Assembly (NCBI GenBank): GCA_003640385.1
Contig: RCAB01000046.1
Location: forward strand, 62,001 to 126,000
Length of the DNA: 64,000 bases
Direction of reading: 5' to 3'
Source of the DNA: Setaria digitata
Taxonomy: Eukaryota; Nematoda; Chromadorea; Rhabditida; Setariidae
The translations under genes and the position numbers were made by a program. The notes under the pieces were generated by a model, which was not told the DNA's origin, ran no database searches, and saw nothing but the letters and a program-made list of their open reading frames with translations. This document shows, piece by piece, positions 25,501 through 37,073 of the stretch (positions are counted from its first letter, which is position 1; the number at the start of each line of letters is the position of its first letter).

Positions 25501-27927
25501 GCTGTGAATAATTCGTTGATGGCACTACAAAAACTTGGTAAAGTTGTTTTTTTGTCAACAATCGAGAAACATCACTGAATGTAAGATATTTCCGTTGTAA
25601 AAGATTGTATTTCTTTAAATCTAATAATAGTGTGAACCCTGATATAATTACCTTGTATTATTTCTGGTAGTTTGTACAATTAATCAGCTTTCTTCCTATT
25701 TATGGATTAAAATGCTGAGTGCATCTAACTTTATATCAGTTATTAAAATACAGTGAGTATTGTTTCTAATTTGGTTTTTTCAGGTGTATTTTGCACAGAA
25801 CCATTTCGCATACCATTTGCTGGCAAAGTGGATATATGTTGCTTCGATAAAACAGGAACATTAACAACAGATAATTTAGTTGTAGAGGGTAGTTCCTTTT
25901 TTTTGCTGGTTATCCAAATTCAATTAAATTTTCATTTATTTCTGTTGAAATTTATCAGCACTCTTCTGTCATTTTAATGCTTTTACGCATATATTGCAAC
26001 GAAAATTTTTGTAGGAGTGGCTTCTACTATTTGTGCCTGCTCAGGTGATGAATGCCACATTCATCGTTTACCGTCTGAAGCTCCATCAGAATCAGTACAG
26101 GTGTTAGCGACATGTCACAGTCTAGTACGATTTGATGAAGATTTAGTGGGTGATCCATTAGAAAAGGCATGTCTCAACTGGGCCGAATGGACTTTAACAA
26201 AAAGTAATGTTTTTTTCCCAATATATTGGTGTTGGTGTTTCACAAGTGACAAAAGCTCATATAAATTATTTTATACGACTCTTTAATTTCACTTCATATT
26301 TCAGATGATACAGTAATTCCAAAAAAATCCAAAATGCAGCCACTGAAGATTTTTCATCGATATCATTTCTCCTCATTTTTCAAAAGAATGACAGTAGTCG
26401 CCGGTTACGTTGCAGCTGGAACGAATGAAACCAAACATATTGTAACTGTCAAGGGCGCTCCAGAGACGCTGGAGAGTATGGTTTGTTTTATATGAAATTA
26501 TTTAGAAGTTTTTCGTGTTTAGTCAAAGAAATAATTTGTAGCATGTTTGTCTTATTTTCCCTTTTCTGCAGGTTTTTTTTTTTTTTTTTTTTTTTTCTTT
26601 TTTTACAGTATGAAACAGTTCCTGAAAACTACATCCAGACTTATCGACATTTAGCTCGACAAGGTGCGCGAGTTCTTGCTTTGGGCATTCGCGAGGTCGG
26701 GTCATTAACCTACCAAGAGGTAAACTTGTTTTTGTGGAGTTTACCCTTTCAACGGACTTTTGAATTTTGGGTTACTTGAGATTATTGAAGATTCTCTTCA
26801 ATTCAGAAATTTTATGCAGTATTGGCTTATGACTGCTTTTTTTTAAGTTACGAGATCGAAAGCGAGAAGATTTCGAACGAAATTTGATGTTTGCTGGTTT
26901 CGTGGTAATATCATGCCCTTTAAAACCAGATACCAAAGCAATGGTGAAAGAAATTGTGGAATCATCTCACAAAGTGGTTATGATTACTGGCGATAATCCT
27001 CTCACTGCTTGTCATGTTGCTAAAGTTCTTCGATTCACCAGGAGATCAATCCCTATTCTAATTTTGGATGAACCGCAGGGTCTTAACATTCATTTACTCC
27101 CGACTCATCATACAGACAGACTTTCATGAGTTTGATTTCCTTCATTAGTGTACAGCGGCCAAGGGGCGCTGTATTAACGATTTGGGATATACTAGTTTAG
27201 CTAATTACTTTAAATCTAGGATTTGTACTATATAATTGGTATTATAAATTTTCTGGAAATGGCTGATAGGTGAATTCTATGAACTATCATCGTAGAGATG
27301 CGGACACTAATAACAACAAGGTCCTTGTTTTTGCTGAAAAATTTTAATAAAAAGACATGCCTTCATTATACACTTAAAATTTTTTTTGGAAAAAGATGAA
27401 AACTTGAGCTACTTTCTTTCTTTGTGTACAAGTTGCACAGTTTTTTAGGTGGCAACGAATGGATGTGGAAATCAGTAAATGATGATAGTGAATTCAGCTT
27501 GCTGCCAAGTCCAAGTGCTGAGTTGGTATCTTTCATGAGTGAATATGAGTTCTGTATCACTGGTCAAGTACGTTCCGACCTTTTGTTTAACATTTTTTTC
27601 AATCAGTGATTCTTTTGTTTTCCGATTGATATATCAAATTAAAAGTTTCGTTGATGTTAGTAGTGTAAATAGAATACTCGTTGCAGAGATTTCTGACATA
27701 TTTGCCCAGTTGTTCTTAGAAGTTTAATCGAGTTTTGGTTTATGCATAACTAGGGCATTTGGTTTTAAATTTCAAAAATATATAAGCACATTCAGTATTT
27801 CAGGCTTTTATGTACCTACTCGCCAAGCATACTTTATTCTTGCAGTATATTATCCCTCATATAAAAATATTTGCTAGGATGGCACCGAAACAAAAGGTAA
27901 GTGATATGGTGAGAGAGAAAGTGTGCC

Positions 27928-27962
<35 letters not shown>

Positions 27963-27981
27963 GTGTGTGTGTATGTATGTA

Positions 27982-28012
<31 letters not shown>

Positions 28013-30413
28013 CATTATAATATTTCCATCGTTTAACCATTTGGTGCCATAAAACAGTCTATACTCTGTTGATGTTGAATAGAAGAGTGGAATTTATTTG
28101 AGGAATTCAGTGCGTTAAAAACCTTGGAACAAATAAGAACTAATTACTTTTCAACTTTTCCAAAAAATTCATACTTTTCGACCAAAATATCTCTGCCAGT
28201 ATTTTTCTCAAATCTTATCAGAAATTCTGAAAGCATAACAAACAGTCAAGAAGTCAGTTTCTCTTCTTAACCTTTCCCTCTGAAAGCACCTTTTCGATCC
28301 ACTGTTAATCAGAGATGCAGTTTTTTCCCTCAACATCGAAACTTCAAATAATTGTTTCTTAATTGAGTTCTTATTTGTCTTTTATTTGAGAACCGTAATA
28401 TTAATTTAGGAACGGGTTATAAATGAGTTTAAAGGGCTTGGTTATATTACACTTATGTGTGGTGATGGTACAAATGATGTTGGTGCGCTGAAGCACGCTG
28501 ATGTCGGTTAGGCTTTGTTACTAATTACTTTTAGCTTTTTTATCTCAATTCCATATTAGTCAAGAACCTATAATTACACTCATGTGGCTTTTAAACAAAT
28601 TTCTGTTGGATTTTTTTGCTGTTTTACCAACATAGATGTATTAACACGCTTCCATTCATTTTTTTATTCAGGTGTTGCGTTACTTTCTCATCCGTATGAT
28701 GCTTTAAAAGCTGACGAAAAAAAGAAAAAGAAGGAGGAGGGAAATAAAGCAAGCGAGCCTTCAAATTATCTTCATCAGCCTCTTTCATATTTACATGCTA
28801 ATTCAAATATTTCTTCGGCCACTGTAAAGAAACCCTCAGTGCAACATTCAGCCCGAAGGACAGATGCGCCGGCTGGTGCAAGACAAATCAGGTTCTGAAT
28901 TTCATTGTCTTGACATGCTCCATATAACAGTTATTACAAGCTATTTTATGATTCTATCAAGTATGTTTTTTTTCAGACACAATCCTCTGTCTAATACTGC
29001 TGCCAGACGGCTTGAGCAGATGATGAAGGATTTAAAAGAAGAAGAAAAGGTTCAAGTCGTTCGACTTGGTGATGCTTCCATAGCTGCTCCGTTCACTTCG
29101 AAATACACATCCATTCAATCAAGTATTTTTTTTTTAATTCTAGGAGTGTGGAAATTTCCCTGATATGAAAATCAGTTCTTGTTTAAAAATATTCTCGGTT
29201 TATTGATTATAGTATGTCACGTCATCAAACAAGGACGGTGCACGTTGGTTACAACTTTGCAAATGTTCAAAATTCTTGCACTCAATGCTTTAGTGCTCGC
29301 ATATAGTCAGAGTGTACTTTATCTGGATGGAATTAAATTTTCTGACACTCAAGCTACTGTTCAGGGCTTACTTCTTGCTGCGTGCTTTTTGTTTATCTCG
29401 AGGTCAAAGGTGAATCATTCCAATTTATTGATGAATTCAGAATTTTTGTTTTCTACTTACAAATTTTGTCCTTTAGAACTCTTTTACTTCGGCACTTTTG
29501 TAATGATAATCCGTCCTTTTACAGCCACTCAAAACACTCGCGAGGCAGAGACCTACACCAAATATATTCAATGCTTACACGCTTCTTACCGTATCCCTTC
29601 AATTTGCCATTCATTTTGGATGTTTAATATATGTTGTCCGTGAAGCGCAGGCTGCAGATTCTCGGCGAGTGTTACTCTCAGCATGCTCAATCTTTCCCAC
29701 TTATTTTTTTACATCTGCTATATCGTTATGGTAGAAATACATTGCTCGTACCAATATACTTATTTTAGTAAAAAAGTTGATTTGGAAGCAGAGTTCAAGC
29801 CAAATTTACTGAATTCAGCAGTTTATCTTATGGCCTTGGCATTACAAGTGGCCACATTTGCTGTAAACTATCGGGTTAGTTTGGATTTCAAATTTTGATG
29901 ATTGTCTTTGAAACGGTTGATAAAAAAGTTGTTTCATGAGTGGTTTTTGCTCTTGTTCTCTTTCCATAATAAAAAAAAACTTTGCGTTTAGTTTCTTAGG
30001 CACCATTAATTTTACAGGGTCATCCGTTTATGGAAAGTCTACTGGAAAACAAACCTATGCTTTATAGCTTGTTGTTTTCTGGATGTGCCGTATTTACACT
30101 GGCATCTGGTATATCGCCAGAATTGACGGAGAAGTTTGAACTGGTCGAATTGCCGATTGAAGTTAGTCAAGTTCTCGGCATTAATAATTTGTGATGTTGA
30201 GGGAGAAGGCCTCCTTCAGTGATTAGAGTACGCTTGTCAACGTTAACTAAAAAGACCCTATAATATGAAGATTTCTGGCATTATCCTGTTTTGAGTTAAA
30301 TAGCATTTCAGTATCGAAAAGCCTTATTAAGTTGCATTGCGGTGGATTTGCTAATTTGTTTTATAATCGATCGAACGCTGTGTTTTCTCCTTGGCGATAT
30401 GAGATCTACATGA
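22535..30413 (+). CDS. catp-8: ER P5A-type ATPase, ATP13A1/CATP-8
   Basis: About 20 exons, complete. Exon 1 (22535-22720) encodes [20 protein letters not shown] and the first membrane pair. Diagnostic motifs in order: [13 protein letters not shown] (23660-23704), [13 protein letters not shown] actuator loop (24570-24606), FGGTKVVQH (24775), the P5A signature PPELPIELS (25470-25500), the phosphorylation site DKTGTLT (25846-25866), [10 protein letters not shown] (26450-26480), [15 protein letters not shown] (26988-27030), [18 protein letters not shown] hinge (28455-28507) and [18 protein letters not shown] (29065-29120). C-terminal membrane exons follow to 30164, and the last exon (30312-30413) ends [10 protein letters not shown]5A pumps extract mis-inserted or mislocalised transmembrane helices from the ER membrane. 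A Lys/Glu-rich linker ([10 protein letters not shown], about 28713-28742) falls between hinge and membrane domain. All catalytic residues are present. Confidence 0.96.
27927..28010. repeat. Compound TG/TATG microsatellite in an ATP13A1 intron
   Basis: Alternating (TG)n and (TATG)n blocks, about 85 bp, start shortly after the exon ending RMAPKQK. It lies in intron, so it should not affect the protein. It is likely polymorphic. Confidence 0.92.
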
Positions 30414-32611
30414 TGTTTTCTGTTTTTGCTTTGCTGTAATTGTCACTATGGGGAAAAGGATTGATCATTGCCAATTTATTGTGGAAAATTATGACTGTAT
30501 TTATCATGTTTTTTTTGGGAATTTCTTATCATGCGTAGGAAAAGTCGATTTACTTGACTAAAGTCCTAATTCTTTTTTGCATATAGTTCGCTCCTGAGGT
30601 CACATTATATGATTCAGAATTTGCCAAGGTGAGAATTATGACTTTTAGTCATCTAAGAGTATTACCGAATTGTGACGATCGCTTGTTTTTTTTTTAGACC
30701 TGGATAGCGAAGAAAAATGTTTAGGAAGATGGAAGTAGATAGTAAGCTAAAGGAGTTATTTGGAAGTTTTTTTTTTTAGAAATACAGGTGCATTATATAT
30801 ATATATATATATATATATAATGCACCTGTATTTCTAAAAAAAAAAACTTCCAAATAACNATTGTCATGCATTCAGTCCAATTTTATCTGTACATTTTTTC
30901 AGATGAGTTTTTGCACTGGCTCTTCGTTTTATCTTGAAACATAAGAAATTACTATGTGGTTGAAACTCTTAAGGCTTTTGCTCTGTGTAAAAGAACTCTA
31001 GCTTTTTGAATGTATAAATATAATCCATTAAACTTTCATTTTTCTCAGATACCATTAATTTTCATATCGAATGTTTCGCATGATGGGAGTAGTACATACG
31101 CTATGAAAATGCAGATGCCAAAATAATATATAACATTCGTGATTTTTCGTTTCGAGTTTAACCATGCGTTGCAAGTATTAACAGTTTTCGTTTACATATC
31201 ATTGATGCAAGCTATTGTGATAAGAATTCTCCTTGTATAACTTGTCACGATAATTTAATATACTAGTTAAGTTCTGTTCCCTCCATTCTTCTGTAAGTTA
31301 TACTTTTTCCCACTTCACTCCTCATGGTTTAAGAAATTTTTGCTTAGTCTATTTTTCTAGTAAACAGTGGTTGCAAAAGCAGGTGAACTTCAACCCAAGG
31401 GAACAATTATGATTCCCTGTCGAAGTTAAAAACTTTCTGTATAAGTTGTTTTCAAGCTGGTGTTAAATTGTATCAGCATAGTTTATAATAAAATTTTCTT
31501 GGTTGAGCTTCAGGGCAAGTGTAATGGTTGGCCTGAAATCCTACGTCTTCCTGAGAGACACTTTGTTTGGAACTTCCCAATTATATTTTATGCAAAATAC
31601 AAAGGAAAGAACACGAGTATAGGTTTGATTGCGATTATATTGGTGAAGAATACTCGCATAGGCCAAGCCAGCATTTAAGGAATAAAATGGCATCTGAACA
31701 TCCAAATACACAGTCCAGTCATTTTTTCGATGTTCATTACCTCCCTGATTTCTTAAAAACCTAGTGAAGTAATCTACTGGTGTCCTACGAAATATTAGAA
31801 GTTAAAATAGTTTTAGATTAAATAATGGACATTTCAGTGTTTTGAGCTTTGCGTCTGCATGACGATATCATACGAATATTGGCTACTTTCTTACCCCGGA
31901 AATATGGAAAACTGGTTCATTTTATCCGTGACTAACGCTGCAGGAACTGAAACTCGATGTAATTAATTGACTTTCTTCAAATTTACTCCGGGAGGTAGTA
32001 GATTTGCATATTGCTTAGAAGTGCTGTAGATGGTGTCAAGCAAGGTAAATTACAGTAGGGAAAACGCTGTTAAGTGGTACTGAATTTTAATTGATGTCGA
32101 CATAAATTTGTTCTCTAGTCTAAAACTGCGGAAGATCTGCCAAAGAGTGCAACCTCAAGCTCTTTTAAGACCGAAAATAATAGCAGTAGATTGTACTGAC
32201 TCAGCAGCGAGTTTGAGAATTGTATATTCCTGTATATAGTAAAGTTATGATATTGTTGGTTGCAACTTCTTTCAAAATGTGTCATGACTGTGACGATGTG
32301 AGCATGTTTTTAGTATTCGACAACGTGATCATCAGAGAAACTTTATCTTACAACTCAATGGAGGTAAAATGCACTGTGTTAGGCATCAGCCTACCTTCAC
32401 CAATTTATTTCCATTGAGTTTTGTAGATGAAACTAAAATATGTAGCACACACCGAAAGAAGATGATGGATCGCTATGGAAATTGTTTTTGATGGTAATCA
32501 CAGAGACTGCAGCTATTAAATATAAAGAACTCAACTGAATTACCAGCAAATGAAGCACTGAAAAAGAACTACGAAAGAAAAAACAAAATCTATCTCTGGA
32601 GCAGAAATTAT
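30414..32611. other. Convergent intergenic region between ATP13A1 and SETD4-like gene
   Basis: Both neighbours end into this interval, so it holds two 3' UTRs. It contains the palindrome at 30755-30858 and an N at 30859. Short open frames near 31460-31764 show no recognisable protein. Confidence 0.55.
30755..30858. repeat. Perfect 104-bp inverted repeat (two 52-nt arms, no spacer) abutting an N
   Basis: The left arm begins GTTATTTGGAAG, continues through T11, AGAAATACAGGTGCAT and a TA repeat. The right arm is its exact reverse complement, ending CTTCCAAATAAC at 30858. Base 30859 is N. The arms meet in the TA repeat with no loop. It lies about 340 bp beyond the ATP13A1 stop codon. Either a foldback/MITE-like element or, given the N and the perfect identity, a sequencing or gap-filling artefact. 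Confidence 0.95.
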
Positions 32612-35130
32612 CTACTCTATGTTGAGTATGGCATGGAGTAGTGTAATCTGCTCATCCCATAACCAGCGTGTTTGTTGAGATGAATTATTCCCATCTCTAA
32701 TTATTTGATCGCGAAGTAATCGCACAATGACCAGAACATCACTGTCAGTAACAGTTCCGGCCTCCTCATAGATCACTTTTGTCCAGTTTTCCCTGCACAA
32801 TGGAACGATTTACACTTGCAAAATGAGTACACAGGGAACTTGGATTCTAAATTTTACATTTAAGAAGACTAATAACTTGGGAACATCAAGTTGAAAACTT
32901 TGCTGGAACTTACAATTTTGAGAAACTCATTTTCAGCAGTGCCAGATTTGCCTTTAATCCAAAATTTGGTTTTACATCAGTAGCATATATGCAACTAAAA
33001 ATATTACATTTAATATGCTAATTAGCATGTGAATTAACAGTTAGCAAGTGAAGGATCTATTTCAGGTCTAGCCGATTTTACATCTCCGTAGCAGTTTTAA
33101 TTACTAAAATGAAATCTGAACAGCATTATGTGCCAAAACTTGGGCTGGTTTAGTCCTCAAACCATGTCAGCCACCAAATGAAAGGGGAGACTGCTAACAG
33201 ATATAGAATATATTGAAAAATTCGATGTAAATTATGCGCTCAAATTTGCGGCTGAAGAAGATATATGTTATAGATGCTTTAAGGCCCGAAAAATAATGTG
33301 AACAAAACAATATTACCATGGGAAACTGGCTTGAAGAACTATTTTTCTGTGTAAGTCTGAGAAAATGATCCCAGCAGCACTCGCAAGTCGCATAAAGTCC
33401 TCTAAAGATGCCTTAGTTAGACTGACAAGAAGCTACGCAGTAGCAGCATTCTATTACTAATCATTTTCTTCATTGTTTCCTTTTATATTCTGACAGAGGC
33501 TGAAATCGTTTCAGAACTTGAAACGATCATTCCTATTTTCTTATAAAAATCTTTTGACCTATAAGTGAGTTACTTCACAAAGACATAACAATCTTTTTTT
33601 ATGGTTGCTGACTGAACAGCAGGGGAGAGCAGTTAAAGTACTACTATTCTTACCAGTCAGACTAGACGAAAATTAAACTAACCAAGTGGGATATCAACCT
33701 TATTGCAGATGTTATCCTTTAGAGAGAAACCATACTCAATCCACAATGATCCATTTGTATGACTACCATAGCAGATGAACATTTGTTCTCCTTCATGGAC
33801 TGGTCGAGTAACAACAACTTTGTATAAATTCAATTTGCTATCCCAAATAGCACAACACTAAACAGATGTGAAACCATTTGACGTAACAAACCTTAGTTCA
33901 AGCAACTCTAAAAATTACGTTTTTGTATAGTTTCAAAAGGAGCTCAAAAATTATTCAATAATTGATACCAATGAACGGAATGATACAACAGATAGACCTG
34001 ACTTTCATTGCTGTGATTAAACATGTCTATAAGAGGTACAATAGCAACTGAATCGCCCTGACTGTTGTCAATTAATGGATGAGGCTTGTTATCACGATAT
34101 ATACACCTCGTATTTACAATATGCCAAGCCCATAAAAAATTATTCCAGCTCATACCATCCGCCAACATCGCCACAAACTTCGAACAAAAAGAAATGATTA
34201 TGATTTGTTTCTCCTTTTCTTTTTAATCGAAATTAGACAGTGTTTTCAATTTTGAAAAGGATTTGAATTACAAACTCATTCGAGTTCAAACAGTGCTTAC
34301 AACCAAATCTTTCTCTATCGTGAAAAGATTTCACGTAACAAGCGAGATTCGTACACCACTGTACTATTTAATGCACACCTTCTCATACATTGACTTTAGT
34401 TCGTTCTTCTGTTCACGCCATTGCTCTCTTAAGTAGTATGGAAAATCCTCTGGTTTCAAATTGAAATAAAGGTTGGCCGGTGTTAAGAACGAATTCGGAA
34501 GCACGTTCAGATAGGGAGCCCACTTCGAGTTCTTCTGCCTTTCTACTAAGAAGAAATATGTTAAGACTTCGTAAGGTTTTAAATGACACCTGAAATAGGG
34601 AAATGAAATTTACATTGCACAGGAAAATGTACTCACTTTCTGTCTTTCATTTAGAAAGTGCTTATATGTGCTTATCTAAGAACTGCTGAAATGGATAATT
34701 ATAAAGCCATAGCTCTTTATATTTTTCGGATTTCTCTCTGGGAAAAATATACGAAATATTCCCCTCGTATAATTTTCAGGTAGTCCTTATTGTAAACTTG
34801 AAAGTAACCGACTGATAAAAATTCATAATAATTTCAACTAAACTTGTTTATGGAAGTTCGTTATTTCATTAACGGAACATTAATATTTTACAGTCAACAG
34901 CTGCATATCAAGTTCAACCTTTTCAAGAATTCAGAATAACCAGGTATCTCGGCAATAAATCCAGCGGTAATAATGATTTCAGTTGGTATGCATAATACTG
35001 TTTCATTCTCTCGAAAATCTCTCGTTGCAAACAGTCCTTTCCCTCCCTCTTTCGAAGAATCCTTGATAGTGACACCAAAATGCCGGCCACCATTTGCAAT
35101 TACCCATTCCATAAAATTTGTATAACTCAT
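32612..35130 (-). CDS. SETD4: SETD4-like SET-domain protein methyltransferase
   Basis: Exons (minus strand) read about 35130-34918, 34587-34380, 34180-33995, 33880-33690, 33420-33315, 32995-32916 and 32795-32612. The start MSYTNFMEWVIANGG follows a TATTACAG acceptor by about 14 nt. The split SET domain is intact: GGKGLFATRDFRENETVL (SET-N), then the insert with KPYEVLTYFFLVERQKNSKW, then WAWHIVNTRCIYRD, DMFNHSNES (the NHS motif) and FICYGSHTNGSLWIEYGFSL (the YG and YGF motifs). The VNTR and NHS segments favour SETD4 over SETD3. A Rubisco-LSMT-type substrate-binding tail follows, ending LWDEQITLLHAILNIE. SETD4-type enzymes methylate lysines; the substrate here cannot be inferred. Confidence 0.88.
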
Positions 35131-37073
35131 AGACGGTAAGCCACCTGTAATACTCCCCCACGAAAGTTTTCACCGAATACAAACGATCTACAACCAAAAA
35201 AGTATGAGGAAACTCCTGGTTTTGGCGACATTTCAGCTGTGTTGAAAAAAATAATATCTGGCTAATCGCGCTGATAGTAAGGTTTTCGCAGATCCCGAAT
35301 TCTACTTTGTAAACTGGATAGATTATACAGGAACCACCAACTTACATATAACTCACATATCAATATCAAATCAACCTACAGCAGTTCCTGAACAAAACTA
35401 CACCATTACCTTCCAGTTAAAAGCAATATACAGTCCCTAACATGAATGACTTCAGTTAATTCGAAAAACTTTGCTCCGTCTGGGTGTTTTTTTCTCAACA
35501 AAACCATCATTACAGAAATACAGAAACGGAAAATAAAACACACCACGGGAAATATAGGCAGAAAAATCAAGTAGGATATTGTTAAATTAAAATAAATGGT
35601 CTAATTTAATCCAAAACTGGTTCAAAATTTCTCTGCAAATACCAGGAAGGACAAAACTATATACGCCAAAAAAAAAAAATGACACCACTGCAGCATGTAT
35701 TAATAGATTTTGTTTAGTAAAAAATTGTACAGACATTTATCACTTTACTCCACCCACATTAGCAACACTTACATGAAGTGTCAACAATTAACAATATGAT
35801 AACAAGGCATAATTTCTCCAAGATGACCTGTAAATAAGGAAAAAAAAAAAAACTCTTAAGTCGGAAAGTGAAATGGATATACAGGAATCTAGTAAATTAC
35901 ACAGCTGTTGTTCATAACAGTCAAAGAGAACCAAGCAACACGATAGCAGTAATGAGAATTAACCATGTATTGCAATAGTAACCAATGCACTGTGCAACAC
36001 AATAATAGTACTGCTGTAGTACCATCATTGGAGTATTTGCCTTACCACTGAGAAATTCACGTTATCACGGTAAAATCCATTAACTTCCTCACACGATTCC
36101 CTTTCCGAACAAAACCGACTAGTTGGTTATACGAACAGTTGAATCAACTTTACTCAAGGTTAGATCAACATGTTATAAGCCCTCTACACCTGAAAGTGAA
36201 AATATCACTCACCATAATCCTTAAAACCAGAAACATATTACCAGCATAAATAATACGGGACTACTCACACAACCCCACACCCCGACCACTATCCTTAACT
36301 TCAGATTATTAACTCAACAAACTAATAAAAATCCCACACTGTGTTGCCAGATACAATTAACAGAACACCAACAAGCAATACCGTTCATATAGGGAAACCC
36401 ATAATTAGTAAACATATCAAGCAAATTCATAAAATCAAATATCTGATTTAGTACAGCACTTGTCCCATTTTCAATCACAACTGATTCATTACTTCCGTAA
36501 TTACCAAATGAACAGAATGATGATAACGATAAACATAAATATAACCTTCTTTATCAAATTATAAAGGAAAACCTATGAAAGTGCAGAAACATATGCACGA
36601 AAAACATGCAGGGACGATAAAAATAAATTAATCACCGAAACACAGTGTAACATTACCAATGACACCGGACAATTTTTTTCAAAAAACATGGTATGTAGAA
36701 TTAATATGTTGGTGAGATCAGAGTATAAAAACATATATGCGTAAGAACCTTCAACAAAAGTGCCAGTGATCTAAATAAAAAGAAAAATAGATATAGCAAA
36801 GAATGAAAATAACTGCAGGCACTCATCAGCCCAAACTTATATTATATTTAATTAAAGCCAAGTTCATAAAACCGTCAGAAAGTATGTTTCGCCTTCAGTC
36901 ATGTGGGCCAGTACTAAACCTAATAGCGCGAAATGCCATGCTCAATGTATTATTTGCTGCTCATTCAAACTTTTTATGTGAAAAAAATGTTTAGTCATAT
37001 AACTTACTCATTTTAATCAATATCCTTCATATTTAAAAAGATTACGCTGAGATCCATAATGAACAAAATATAA
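35131..37073. other. Intergenic region between the SETD4-like and PHYHIP-like genes
   Basis: AT-rich spacer between two leftward genes: promoter of the SETD4-like gene and 3' UTR of the PHYHIP-like gene. No coding exon seen. Confidence 0.5.

Noticed and set aside
27834..28040. Thr/His repeat protein on the minus strand
   Set aside because: Direct translation of the TG microsatellite inside an intron.
30588..30630. Possible extra exon after ATP13A1 (FAPEVTLYDSEFAK)
   Set aside because: The family C-terminus is already complete at 30413 with a stop codon, and this segment resembles no part of it.
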